Of a stretch of DNA of 64,000 bases, positions 36,841 to 45,876 are shown piece after piece. A program made the position numbers and the translations under genes. Location of the stretch: the NCBI GenBank assembly GCA_039177555.1, contig JBCDFV010000005.1, positions 83,784 through 147,783 on the forward strand, read 5' to 3'. The DNA is from JANQGH01 sp039177555 (lineage in GTDB: Bacteria > Pseudomonadota > Alphaproteobacteria > DSM-16000 > Inquilinaceae). The notes under the pieces are model-generated. The model had not been told where the DNA came from and did not search any database. It worked only from the letters and a program-made list of their open reading frames with translations. The number at the start of each line of letters is the position of its first letter. Position 1 is the first letter of the stretch.

Positions 36841-37549
36841 ACTTGCGCTGACCAGCTTCGCGACCTTGTTCGTGATCATCGATCCGCCGGGCAATCTGCC
36901 GATCTTCATTTCGCTGACGGCCAACACGCCGGCCGCGCACCAAAGGGCGATGGCGATCAAGGCGCCGATCATTGCGCTGTGCGTGCTGTTGCTGTTTGCC
37001 CTGGCGGGTGAAAGCCTGCTCAGCTTTATCGGCGTGGAAATGTCGGCCTTTCGCATCGCCGGCGGCTTGATGCTGCTGCTGGTGGCGTTTGAGATGGTGT
37101 TCGATCTTCGGGGCAAACGGCGGTCGAACAATGCCCATCAGATTCATCAGCGTAAGCAGCAAGCGGCTGGTACGACCGGTGCGGCTGCCGCACAGCCGGC
37201 GCCACAAGCCGCCGCTGATGAGGGCGATGACGGCAACCCGCCGCCCGTCGACATCTCGGTCTTTCCCATGGCCATTCCCATTCTGGCCGGCCCCGGCGCC
37301 ATCACGACCGTCCTGCTGCTGATGAGCCAGCAGACCCAGGGCGGCGTGGGCGATGCGGTCGTCCTGGGCGTGGTGGTGGTGCTGATGGCCATGTGCATGG
37401 CCCTGTTCCTGCTCTCCAGCAAGTTGGACAAGCTGCTGGGCGACACGGTTACGAGCGTCTTGACCCGCCTGTTCGGGGTCATCCTGGCCGCCCTGTCGAT
37501 CCAGTTCATCATCGACGGCGCCAAACAGGCGTTCCATCTGACGTCATAG
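36833..37549 (+). CDS. MarC family integral membrane protein
   Basis: A 238-residue membrane protein with six predicted helices. It has FVIIDPPGNLPIFISLT and MAIPILAGPGAITTVLL, the paired MarC signatures. A soluble loop of roughly 45 residues rich in Gln, Ala and acidic residues (about 98-140) lies between the two halves and is longer than usual. MarC function is unknown; an early link to multidrug resistance was not confirmed. It overlaps the cinA-like stop by eight bases. Confidence 0.9.
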   Translation: MLELALTSFATLFVIIDPPGNLPIFISLTANTPAAHQRAMAIKAPIIALCVLLLFALAGESLLSFIGVEMSAFRIAGGLMLLLVAFEMVFDLRGKRRSNNAHQIHQRKQQAAGTTGAAAAQPAPQAAADEGDDGNPPPVDISVFPMAIPILAGPGAITTVLLLMSQQTQGGVGDAVVLGVVVVLMAMCMALFLLSSKLDKLLGDTVTSVLTRLFGVILAALSIQFIIDGAKQAFHLTS

Positions 37550-37619
37550 GGCGGCGACAGGGCGCTTGCCTTCGCCGGCCGATCACACCTAGGGTGCCGC
37601 CGCCTTCAACAAAGGCATT

Positions 37620-37704
37620 GCCCGCTTGGCGGAATTGGTAGACGCAAGGGACTTAAAATCCCTGGGCCTCGGCCATGCCGGTTCGAGTCCGGCAGCGGGC
37701 ACCA
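37620..37704 (+). tRNA. tRNA-Leu (anticodon UAA)
   Basis: An 85-base class II tRNA with a long variable arm. The acceptor arms GCCCGCT and AGCGGGC pair and are followed by A and an encoded CCA. The anticodon stem GGGA/TCCC encloses the loop CTTAAAA, giving anticodon TAA, which reads UUA. The T arm is GCCGG-TTCGAGT-CCGGC. It stands alone between marC and a small exported-protein gene. No integration site evidence is visible at its 3' end. Confidence 0.97.
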
Positions 37705-37720
37705 CGCGATTGCTTTGGCG

Positions 37721-38113
37721 CTACTTCCCCGATCCGCCACCGCCAAGCGGCTGCAGCGTTTCCGTGCCCACGGTGGGGCTGCCGAAGCTGGTCCATTCGC
37801 CGACCAGGCTGCCGTCCGGTTGTAGGTCGTAGATCGCGACGAACGAGTCGCCGCCCGCGGCGAACACCGCCGCCAGCGTATCGCCGTGGAGGATGCCGGT
37901 GCCTTCCAGGATGCCGCCGCCCTGGTTCTGCTCGATGGCGAAGGTTTCGCCGGTGCGGGTGATGGTGGTCGTGCCGGAATAGGGTGCGCCCGTCAGGCTG
38001 GTGCCGGACATCGCGTAGGCGCCGGCGATGTCCTGGGCCAGCGCGTTGCCGGCAATCAGCATCCAGCCGAGCGCGAGCGTGGCGGCCATGCGGGTGAGCG
38101 TCGTTCGGGCCAT
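37721..38113 (-). CDS. Small exported protein of unknown function
   Basis: A 130-residue protein I do not recognise. A signal peptide of about 26 residues ends GNALA before QDIAGAYAM. The mature part is rich in Gly, Thr and beta-prone residues (SGTTTITRTGETFAI, GILHGDTLAAVF), suggesting a small beta-barrel or sandwich. It ends in a Gly-rich tail. It has no Cys beyond the leader. The ATG at 38113 follows a GGAGGA site. It stands alone, divergent from the SDR gene. Confidence 0.7.
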   Translation of the reverse strand: MARTTLTRMAATLALGWMLIAGNALAQDIAGAYAMSGTSLTGAPYSGTTTITRTGETFAIEQNQGGGILEGTGILHGDTLAAVFAAGGDSFVAIYDLQPDGSLVGEWTSFGSPTVGTETLQPLGGGGSGK

Positions 38114-38188
38114 GTCATCCTCCGTGGTTTTGTGCCAGCGTGCGTCATCATAGCATGAAGCGTGTTTCAATTCGGGCGAGGGGTGCAC

Positions 38189-38986
38189 ATGGCGGGACGT
38201 CTGGCCGGCAAGGTGGCGCTGGTGGTCGGCGCGGGGTCCAGCGGGCCGGGCTGGGGCAACGGCAAGGCGGCGGCCGTCCTGTTCGCGCGCGAGGGGGCCA
38301 CCGTCGCCGCACTCGACCGCGACATGGCAGCGGCGGAGGAGACGGTCGGCCTGATCGAAGGCGAGGGCGGTGCGGCGTTCGCGCTGGCGGCCGACGTCGT
38401 GGATGGCGCGGGCATGGCCGCCTGCGTCGACCGGGTGCTGAGCGATCGCGGCCGCATCGATGTGCTACACTACAATGTCGGCATCCTGACGCTTGGCGGC
38501 CCGCTCGAAACCAGCGAGGCGGACTGGGACCGGGTGGTCGACGTCAATCTGAAGGGCCTGTTCCTGACCGCCAAGGCGGTGTTGCCGCCGATGCTTGAGC
38601 AGGGGAAGGGGGCCATCGTCACGGTCTCGACGGTCGGCGCCATTCGGTCGACCAGCATCCCCTACATCAGCTATTCGTCCAGCAAGGCCGGCGTGATCCA
38701 GTTCACCCGGTCGGTCGCGCTGCAATACGCCGGGCAGGGCATCCGGGCAAACACCATCGTACCGGGCCTGATGCGCACGCCGATGATCGAGGGGCCGCTG
38801 AAGGCCCATTATGGCGAAGACAGCGCGGCCATGATGGCCGAGCGCGACGCGGCTTGCCCGATGGGGCACATGGGCGACGCCTGGGACGTCGCCCATGCCG
38901 CCCTGTTCCTGGCCTCCGACGAAGCCAAGTACATCACCGGGACCGAGCTGATCGTCGATGGCGGGCTGACCGCCACGCATGCCTGA
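38189..38986 (+). CDS. Short-chain dehydrogenase/reductase
   Basis: A 265-residue classical SDR. The cofactor loop is VGAGSSGPGWGNGKAAA, which has extra residues between the glycines compared with the usual TGxxxGIG. The NNAG-like motif is replaced by HYNVGI. Active-site residues are Ser in VSTVGAIRST and YSSSK (Tyr and Lys). The C-terminal SDEAKYITGTELIVDGG is typical of cofactor-dependent keto-reductases. The ATG at 38189 follows GGCGAGGGG. The substrate is unknown; an acetyltransferase gene follows 17 bases later. Confidence 0.88.
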   Translation: MAGRLAGKVALVVGAGSSGPGWGNGKAAAVLFAREGATVAALDRDMAAAEETVGLIEGEGGAAFALAADVVDGAGMAACVDRVLSDRGRIDVLHYNVGILTLGGPLETSEADWDRVVDVNLKGLFLTAKAVLPPMLEQGKGAIVTVSTVGAIRSTSIPYISYSSSKAGVIQFTRSVALQYAGQGIRANTIVPGLMRTPMIEGPLKAHYGEDSAAMMAERDAACPMGHMGDAWDVAHAALFLASDEAKYITGTELIVDGGLTATHA

Positions 38987-39003
38987 GGTTTGGGCCAAAG
39001 CCG

Positions 39004-39486
39004 ATGACCGACCGAACGCTCCGCATCGTCCTTTTGGCCGACCGGCCGGATCTGATCCCGACCTTGACCGACTGGTTCGTGGCCGAGTGGGGGCCATATT
39101 ACGGCGCGGGCGGACCCGGTAATGCCGCCGGCGATCTGCGTGGATGCCTCAATCGCGATGCCTTACCGGTTGCCTTGGTGGCTCTTGATGCCGACGACAC
39201 GCTGCTGGGGACAGTGGCGCTGAAGGAAGAGTCGGTCGGCAGCGCGTTGGGCATCGGCCCCTGGCTGGCCGCGTTTCTGGTCGCGCCCCAGCATCGAGGG
39301 CGGGGCGTGGGCGCCGCCCTGGTCGCCGCGATCGAGGGCGAGGCGGCCAGGCTGGGATTTGCCGAGATCTACACTTCGACGGACACGGCCGAGGGCATTC
39401 TTGAGCGCCGCGGCTGGCTGCCTTTCGGCGCTACCCAGTCGCTGCGCGGTCCGCTGAAGATCTATCGCTTTTCGACCGGCGGCTGA
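39004..39486 (+). CDS. GNAT family N-acetyltransferase
   Basis: A 160-residue GNAT protein with the acetyl-CoA loop LVAPQHRGRGVGAALVAAI and a C-terminal RRGWLPFG. It begins LRIVLLADRPDLIPTLTDWFVAEWG, a pattern seen in uncharacterised bacterial acetyltransferases. It follows the SDR gene by 17 bases and overlaps the 3' end of the convergent AbrB-type gene by 25 bases. The substrate is unknown. Confidence 0.85.
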   Translation: MTDRTLRIVLLADRPDLIPTLTDWFVAEWGPYYGAGGPGNAAGDLRGCLNRDALPVALVALDADDTLLGTVALKEESVGSALGIGPWLAAFLVAPQHRGRGVGAALVAAIEGEAARLGFAEIYTSTDTAEGILERRGWLPFGATQSLRGPLKIYRFSTGG

Positions 39487-40601
39487 TGGCCGGCTGTCGG
39501 TCTTCGGCCGGCGCCGGTCGCCAGGCTGAACAGCTTGAAAACCAAGGGCGCAAACAGAACGATTAGAACGATGCGCACGATGTGGTGAGTCGCCACGAAG
39601 GCCGCATCGACGTTGAGGCTGAGGGCCACCAGGCTCATTTCCGCCAGCCCGCCGGGGGCGTAGGCGAGCAGCAGCGCGTTCACCGGCAGCCCGGTCAGGG
39701 CGTTGATCAGGTAGGCAAAAAAGGCTGCGATCGCCAGCAGGATGACGGTCAGCCCGGCTGCGACGACCAGGGCGCGCCCGATCTGTCTGAGACTGATGCC
39801 GGTGAACCGGCAGCCGATGGCCGAGCCGACGACGATTTGCGCAACCGCGATCAACAAGGCGGGCGGCCGGTCGTCGGTCAGGCCGATCAGGTGGATCACC
39901 GCGCTCAAGACCATCGGCCCGACCAGATTGGCGGCCGGCAGCCTGGCCCATTTCGCCAACGGTGCGCCTAGCACGCAGCCGATCAGGAACAGCGTGTCGA
40001 TCGACTCCATCTCCGAAAGCGCCGGCCCGAGCGATCTGTTCGGGTTGGCGCCGTCATAACCCTGGGTCAACACGAACCAGAACGGTACGACGCAGACGAC
40101 CAGCAGAACACGCAACGAGTGGCTGAGCGCGATCGTCCGCTCGTCACCGCCCATGGCGCCGCCGACCATGATCATCTCGTTGAAACCGCCCGGCGCGGCG
40201 GCAAAAAACGCCGTCACCGGGTCATAGCGGGCGGCAAAGCGCAGATAGAGCAGGCAGAGCCCGATCGCCGTCAGGATGTAGGGGATCAGGATCGACAGAG
40301 ACAGCAGCCAATCGTCGATCTGGTTCAACAGTTCCGGGTTGAAGGCGCTGCCCAGCATGATGCCTAGAACCATCACCATGCCGGCCCGCAAGCCGCCCGG
40401 AACCGCGATCGGCGCCTTTATCAAGGCACCGACACTGGTCGCCAGCATGGCGCCGATCATCCAGGCAAGCGGGACATGGAAGGCGTCGGCGATCGCGCCG
40501 CCCACCGCGCCGATCACCAGCGCCAGCGCCAGCCGGCGATAGGCGACGGCGCGCAACTGCGCCAGCCGGCTTTGCATCGGCGACGTTTTGCCGGCCGCCA
40601 T
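39462..40601 (-). CDS. AbrB-duplication family membrane protein (former 'ammonia monooxygenase')
   Basis: A 379-residue integral membrane protein with about ten helices in two repeats. The repeats are marked by HVPLAWMIGAMLATSVGAL and LPAANLVGPMVLSAVIHL, each followed by a PGG(F/L)xEM motif (AAAPGGFNEMIMVG and AYAPGGLAEMSLV). The family (TIGR03082) is sometimes labelled ammonia monooxygenase or AbrB regulator without evidence; a transporter role is more likely. It overlaps the convergent acetyltransferase by 25 bases. Confidence 0.87.
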   Translation of the reverse strand: MAAGKTSPMQSRLAQLRAVAYRRLALALVIGAVGGAIADAFHVPLAWMIGAMLATSVGALIKAPIAVPGGLRAGMVMVLGIMLGSAFNPELLNQIDDWLLSLSILIPYILTAIGLCLLYLRFAARYDPVTAFFAAAPGGFNEMIMVGGAMGGDERTIALSHSLRVLLVVCVVPFWFVLTQGYDGANPNRSLGPALSEMESIDTLFLIGCVLGAPLAKWARLPAANLVGPMVLSAVIHLIGLTDDRPPALLIAVAQIVVGSAIGCRFTGISLRQIGRALVVAAGLTVILLAIAAFFAYLINALTGLPVNALLLAYAPGGLAEMSLVALSLNVDAAFVATHHIVRIVLIVLFAPLVFKLFSLATGAGRRPTAGHQPPVEKR

Positions 40602-40755
40602 TACGGGCGGCGCGCCTGTGGTAACCGGGGCAGAAGGCGAGAAGCGCGGGCTAAGGAGCCGTCGGTCGGCGTCACAAAATCACGGGTCTTGGTCTCGAAC
40701 GATGCGTCGGGCAGTATGGACCGGCTGATCGCCCGCGCCAATCATAAGGATTGCA

Positions 40756-41694
40756 ATGGAGGCATCCGCCGACCGCCGGGATCTGCTGAACGCCGAGTGG
40801 TTCACGCTCGGCGACGGGGCGCGCTTGCGCTGGTATCGCTGGCCGGCCGTCGGGGCCGAGGATCGCGGTGTGCTGCTGGTGCTGAACGGCCGCAGCGAGT
40901 TTCTGGAAAAGTGGGACGAGACCGCGCGGGACTTCGCCGCGCTGGGCTTCGATGTCTTCAGCCTTGATTGGCGTGGCCAGGGGCTGTCCACACGGCCGCT
41001 GCCCGGTACCGACAAAGGCTACATCGACCGGTTCGAGACCTATCTCGACGATCTGGAAGCCTTTCTCGACGCCGTTGTCGCGCCCGCGGCAGGCGGGCGG
41101 CCGATCGTCATGGTGGCCCATTCGATGGGCGGGCACATCGCCCTTCGCTTTCTTGCAGATCGCCACCCGCCCGTGCGCGCGGCGGTACTTGCCGCCCCGA
41201 TGATCAACTTCAGGACCGGCCCTCTGCACCGCGCCGTGGTGCATTCGATGGCATGGCTGGCCACGCGCATCGGCCTCGGCGATCGCTACACGTTGGGTGG
41301 CGGCCCGTTCGACCCGGCCCGTGAGCCGTTTGACGGCAACGTCCTGACCGGCGACCCAGACCGGTATCAGGTTCGTATGGATTACTTCGCCACCTACCCC
41401 GAACTGCGCGTCGGTGCCGTGACCATAGGCTGGCTGGATGCCGCCTTTCGCAGTGTCAACAAGATGGCCGCCAAGGGCTATCTCGAATGCATCGGCATGC
41501 CGGTCCTGATCGGACAGGCCGGTCAGGAGGCCCTTGTCGACAATCGCGCCATGGCGTCGGCGGTCGACCGGATGCCGGATGCGCGCCTGCTGGTATTCGA
41601 CGATGCCCGTCACGAGCTGTTCATGGAACAGGACGCCGTTCGCGCCTCTCTCATGGAGGCCGTCGACCGTTTCTTCGCCGATCGCGGCATCTGA
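40756..41694 (+). CDS. Alpha/beta hydrolase, lysophospholipase/monoacylglycerol-lipase-like
   Basis: A 312-residue serine hydrolase. The nucleophile elbow is VAHSMGGH, the oxyanion region LNGRSEFLEKW, and the DWRGQGLS motif is typical of the PldB/monoacylglycerol lipase group. The late Asp and His are in DARLLVFDDARHELFME. No signal peptide is evident. It is likely to act on lysophospholipids or monoacylglycerols, but the substrate is inferred. Confidence 0.87.
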   Translation: MEASADRRDLLNAEWFTLGDGARLRWYRWPAVGAEDRGVLLVLNGRSEFLEKWDETARDFAALGFDVFSLDWRGQGLSTRPLPGTDKGYIDRFETYLDDLEAFLDAVVAPAAGGRPIVMVAHSMGGHIALRFLADRHPPVRAAVLAAPMINFRTGPLHRAVVHSMAWLATRIGLGDRYTLGGGPFDPAREPFDGNVLTGDPDRYQVRMDYFATYPELRVGAVTIGWLDAAFRSVNKMAAKGYLECIGMPVLIGQAGQEALVDNRAMASAVDRMPDARLLVFDDARHELFMEQDAVRASLMEAVDRFFADRGI

Positions 41695-41879
41695 GCACCG
41701 GCCAAATCCTACCCCGATACGCTTGGCGGCATTGGCGAGCGCTTTGGCGTGACCTGCGAGTGTGGTCTCACGCCCTCGTCCCTAGATTTCGACGGCATCG
41801 GCGCGCGTGTCGCGTCGTACGCTCGGCAGCAGGCCGATCGAGAAAACCGACCCCCAACAGACCAAAACAGGATGCAAGC

Positions 41880-42695
41880 ATGAGCAAGACCATCTTGATC
41901 ACCGGCGCCTCGTCCGGCATCGGCAAGGCCACCGCGCAACTTTTCGCCGACAAGGGATGGAACGTCGTCGCAACGATGCGCCGGCCGGAGGATGAGACCG
42001 AACTGACGGCGCGCGACAGCATTCTCGTCACGCGCCTGGACGTGACCGACGGCGCGTCCATCGAAGCGGCCGTCAATGCCGGGATCGACAGGTTCGGCCG
42101 CATCGATGCGCTGGTGAACAATGCGGGCTACGGTGCCTATGGCCCGCTTGAAGCGTTCTCGATGGACAAGGTAAGGCGCCAGTTCGACACCAACGTCCTG
42201 GGCCTGATCGACGTCACCAAGGCACTGTTGCCGCATTTCCGTGCTCACCATGACGGGGTGATCGTGAACATCTCATCCATTGGAGGCAGGATCACGTTCC
42301 CGCTCGGCGCTCTCTATCACGGCACGAAATTCGCCGTCGAAGGGTTTTCCGAAGCGCTGAGCTATGAGCTGCAGCCCGCCGGCGTAAGGGTGAAGATCGT
42401 CGAGCCCGGCGCCATCGCGACCGAGTTCAATGGCCGCTCGTTCGACTTCGCCAATGATGAGACCCTGACGGAATATCAGGACATCGTGGCCAAGTTGATG
42501 GGTGCTGCGGAAAGCCTGATGGCAAACGCCTCGCCGGCAAGTGTCGTCGCGGAGGTTATCTATCAGGCCACCACCGACGGCACCGATCAGCTGCGCTACA
42601 CGGCGGGCGAGGACGCCAAGATCTACCTTGCAAACCGAAAGGCCGCCGACGACGCGACATTCATGCAAGGCATGCGGGATCAGTTCGGAATCTAG
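41880..42695 (+). CDS. Short-chain dehydrogenase/reductase
   Basis: A 271-residue classical SDR with the cofactor motif TGASSGIGKATA, NNAGYGAYG, and active-site Ser in SSIGGRITFP with YHGTK. It resembles retinol/17-beta-hydroxysteroid-type SDRs common in bacteria. The ATG at 41880 is chosen; the open frame runs upstream into the hydrolase gene without SDR similarity. It stands between the hydrolase and the MFS pair with no close coupling. Confidence 0.9.
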   Translation: MSKTILITGASSGIGKATAQLFADKGWNVVATMRRPEDETELTARDSILVTRLDVTDGASIEAAVNAGIDRFGRIDALVNNAGYGAYGPLEAFSMDKVRRQFDTNVLGLIDVTKALLPHFRAHHDGVIVNISSIGGRITFPLGALYHGTKFAVEGFSEALSYELQPAGVRVKIVEPGAIATEFNGRSFDFANDETLTEYQDIVAKLMGAAESLMANASPASVVAEVIYQATTDGTDQLRYTAGEDAKIYLANRKAADDATFMQGMRDQFGI

Positions 42696-42867
42696 GTCTC
42701 CTAATCGGCGCGATGGTTTTTTTGCGGTGGCGGTCCGGCGGCCAGGCCGGGCCGCCATTCTGTCGCGAGCACCGCACCGCGCATCGCCAATGGCAACTTC
42801 CTAAGGGCTGGCAATCCGCAAATCCGTATGTAAGCCTGCGCCGCGCTTCAAGCCTGGCTCGGTCGCA

Positions 42868-44220
42868 ATGCCATTGATCAAAGAGAACGCCCGCAAATAC
42901 TGGGTGCTGGCCGCGATGGGCACCGTGCTCGGCATCGTGGTCCTTGATGAGACGGTGGTCGGGGTCGCGCTGCCGACCATGACCCGCGACCTCGGCTTGT
43001 CGACGGTGGGATCGCACTGGGTAGTCAATGCCTATCTGCTGGTGTTCGCCGGGCTGGCCGCCGCGGCTGGTCGGCTGGGCGACATCGTCGGGCTCAAGAC
43101 CCTGTTCATCATCGGCTTGGCCATCTTCGGCCTGGCATCCTTGGCGTCCGGTTTTGCCCAAAGCGGCGTCTGGTTGATCACCGCTCGGGCCATACAGGGC
43201 GTGGGCGCGGCCATCGTGTTTCCGGCTTCCCTGGCCATGATCACCCACGCCTTTCCGCCCGAACAGCGCGGTATGGCCATGGGCATTTACGGTGCGGTTG
43301 GCACGTTCTTTCTGGCGCTGGGGCCGTTCGCCGGCGGCTTCCTGTCGGAGTTCCTGTCGTGGCGCTGGATCTTCTGGATCAACCCGCCGATTGTGATTGC
43401 GATTGGCGCGGTGGTGGTGGCTGTCTGGCGTGATCCGCCGCGCGGGCCGGCCGTCAGGCTGGATGTTCCCGGCTTGATCACGCTGGTGGCAGGGCTTGGC
43501 CTGGTGGTTTTCGCGATCATGCAGGGGCCGGATTGGGGCTGGACACATCTGACGATCTGGCTGGTCCTGGCGGCGGGTCTGGTGATCACGCTGCTGTTCG
43601 TGGTGGTTGAACTGCGCACAGCGCACCCGCTGATCGATGTCGCCCTGTTCAGGAACGGCGCGTTCAGTTCATTCAACCTTGTGATTTTTCTGGCCCAGTT
43701 CAGCAAGCTTGCCGTGTTCATCTTCATTGCGGCCTACCTTCAAGACAGGCTCGGATTTTCGGCAATGATTGCGGGGGTCATCCTGCTTGCCGGCACGGTT
43801 CCGCCGCTGCTGACCTCGCTTCCGACCGGCATGATCCTGGATCGCGTCGGTGCGCGCGCCCTTCTGCTCGGCGGCCTTCTGGCATCGTTCCTGTCGATGC
43901 TCTGGCTGGCCCTAGCCGTTACATGGGACAGCTTTTGGGCGTTGCTGCCGGCGATGATCATCTGGGGCGGCTGCGTGTCGATCCTGTTCGTGCCGTCGCT
44001 GCGCGATGTTATGGATGCCGTTTCGCCGGACAAGCGCGGGCAGGCTGGCGGGATCAGCATGACGGCGCAGCTTTTGGGCGGCACGGTCGGCATGACTGTT
44101 TGCGGCACGCTGTTCGCCGTCACTGGCGCCTACTGGACGATCTTTCTGCTGACCGCCGTCTTGTTCCTGATCGTGCTGGTCGTGTGTTGGCGAACACTGT
44201 CGAGGCTCGCGAAACCCTAA
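42868..44220 (+). CDS. MFS transporter, DHA2-type drug:H+ antiporter (copy 1)
   Basis: A 450-residue major facilitator protein with about 14 predicted helices. It contains DETVVGVALPTM (DHA2 helix-1 region), GRLGDIVGLKTLF (motif A) and ARAIQGVGAAIVFPASLAMI (motif C-like). It is about 84 % identical by manual comparison to the next gene. No clear ribosome site precedes the ATG. The likely role is efflux of a small lipophilic compound, but the substrate is unknown and no regulator is adjacent. Confidence 0.9.
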   Translation: MPLIKENARKYWVLAAMGTVLGIVVLDETVVGVALPTMTRDLGLSTVGSHWVVNAYLLVFAGLAAAAGRLGDIVGLKTLFIIGLAIFGLASLASGFAQSGVWLITARAIQGVGAAIVFPASLAMITHAFPPEQRGMAMGIYGAVGTFFLALGPFAGGFLSEFLSWRWIFWINPPIVIAIGAVVVAVWRDPPRGPAVRLDVPGLITLVAGLGLVVFAIMQGPDWGWTHLTIWLVLAAGLVITLLFVVVELRTAHPLIDVALFRNGAFSSFNLVIFLAQFSKLAVFIFIAAYLQDRLGFSAMIAGVILLAGTVPPLLTSLPTGMILDRVGARALLLGGLLASFLSMLWLALAVTWDSFWALLPAMIIWGGCVSILFVPSLRDVMDAVSPDKRGQAGGISMTAQLLGGTVGMTVCGTLFAVTGAYWTIFLLTAVLFLIVLVVCWRTLSRLAKP

Positions 44221-44386
44221 TCGACGGAAGCGTGATAGGCGCAGAGGCTACTCATGTCTCTTTACGAGCGCCCTTGAGAGCACCCTTTCCACGCATCCCT
44301 CAGCCCAAGCGCCGCCAGCAAAGGGACTGGCAATCTGGAAAGCCGTGTGCCAGCTTTCATCGTATGTTAGCTTTGGCTTGGTCGCC

Positions 44387-45757
44387 ATGCCACTGATAAG
44401 CGAGAATCCCCGCAAATACTGGCTGCTGGCCACAATGGGCCTGGTGCTCGGGGTCGTGCTGCTTGACGAGACGGTGGTCGGCGTCGCCTTGCCGACCATG
44501 ATCCGCGACCTTGGCCTGTCAACCGTGGGCTCGCATTGGGTGGTCAATGCCTACCTCTTGGTCTTTGCCGGGTTGGCCGCGGCGGCGGGCCGACTGGGCG
44601 ACATTGTCGGGATAAAGACCCTGTTCATCATCGGCTTGGCCATATTTGGCCTGGCATCGCTGGCGTGCGGCTTCGCCCAAAGCGGCGCCTGGTTGATCGC
44701 GGCCCGGGCCATACAGGGCGTAGGCGCCGCGATCGTGTTTCCTGCGTCGCTGGCCGTCATCACCCATGCCTTTCCGCCGGAACAGCGCGGCATGGCGATG
44801 GGGGTCTACAGTGCGGTGGGCACGTCCTTCCTGGCGCTGGGGCCCTTCGCCGGCGGCTTCTTTTCCGACGTTCTGTCGTGGCGCTGGATCTTCTGGATCA
44901 ATCCGCCGATCGTGATCGCGATTGCCGCGGTCGTGGTCGCCCTCTTGCGCGATCCGCCGCGCGGGTCGGGCGTCAGGCTTGACGTGCCTGGATTGGTCAC
45001 GCTGGTGGCAGGGCTCAGCCTCGTGGTCTTCGCAATCATGCAGGGGCCGGATTGGGGATGGGCCCACTTGGCGATCTGGCTGGTCCTGGCGGCCGGCCTG
45101 GCGATAACGCTGCTGTTCGTCGTGGTCGAACTGCGCGCATCGCGCCCGCTGATCGACGTGGTGCTGTTCGAAAACGGGGCGTTCAGCGCGCTCAACCTGA
45201 CCATCGTCATGGCGCAGTTCAGCAAGCTTGCCGTGTTCATCTTCATTGCCGCCTATCTTCAAGATGTGCTCGGTTTTCCGGCAATGACGGCGGGCCTCAT
45301 CCTGCTTGCCGGCACGGTTCCGCCGATGTTGACGTCGATTCCGACCGGCATGATCCTTGATCGCATCGGCGGGCGCGTGATTCTGCTTGGCGGTCTTCTG
45401 GCGTCCTTTTTCTGCATGGTGTGGCTGGCGCTCGTCGTTAACTGGGGCAGCTTCTGGCTGTTGCTGCCGGCGATGATCATCTGGGGCGGATGCCTGCAGA
45501 CCCAGTTCGTGCCCGCCTTGCGCGACGTCATGGATGCCGTTTCGCCGGACAAGCGCGGACAGGCCGGGGGCATCAGCATGACGGCCCAGCTTTTGGGCGG
45601 CACCGTCGGCATGACGGTTTGCGGCGCCTTGTTCGTCACGACCGGCGCCTACTGGACGATCTATGTCCTGACCGCGGTCATGTATCTCATCGTTCTCGTC
45701 GTGTGTTGGCGAACCTTGCCGAGGTTTGCCAAACCTCAATCAGCCACAACGTCCTAG
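44387..45757 (+). CDS. MFS transporter, DHA2-type drug:H+ antiporter (copy 2)
   Basis: A 456-residue tandem paralogue of the preceding gene. The same signatures are present (DETVVGVALPTM, GRLGDIVGIKTLF, GPFAGGFFSDVLSWRW), with a short extra tail QSATTS. The similarity reaches into the roughly 80 bases before the ATG (CTGGCAATC and the GCTTGGTCGCCATGCCA region), so the duplicated unit included upstream sequence. The substitutions are mostly conservative and spread along the protein, and both copies are intact. Confidence 0.9.
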   Translation: MPLISENPRKYWLLATMGLVLGVVLLDETVVGVALPTMIRDLGLSTVGSHWVVNAYLLVFAGLAAAAGRLGDIVGIKTLFIIGLAIFGLASLACGFAQSGAWLIAARAIQGVGAAIVFPASLAVITHAFPPEQRGMAMGVYSAVGTSFLALGPFAGGFFSDVLSWRWIFWINPPIVIAIAAVVVALLRDPPRGSGVRLDVPGLVTLVAGLSLVVFAIMQGPDWGWAHLAIWLVLAAGLAITLLFVVVELRASRPLIDVVLFENGAFSALNLTIVMAQFSKLAVFIFIAAYLQDVLGFPAMTAGLILLAGTVPPMLTSIPTGMILDRIGGRVILLGGLLASFFCMVWLALVVNWGSFWLLLPAMIIWGGCLQTQFVPALRDVMDAVSPDKRGQAGGISMTAQLLGGTVGMTVCGALFVTTGAYWTIYVLTAVMYLIVLVVCWRTLPRFAKPQSATTS

Positions 45758-45876
45758 GCGCGGCATCGGTACCGTCTCGGGACGAACGCGCTTGATCGCG
45801 AGCGGTGCGTCTGCTTAGGGTCGCAAAGCATGTGATCTCTATCGGCCAGAAGCGCTCTCACGGACATGGAACGGCG

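Noticed and set aside
37626..37832. A 68-codon frame across the tRNA-Leu gene
   Set aside because: It lies within the tRNA and continues into antisense of the small exported protein gene; no independent support.
37620..38113. tRNA-Leu as an integration site for a genomic island
   Set aside because: No integrase gene or repeat of the tRNA 3' end was seen to the right, and composition does not shift abruptly.
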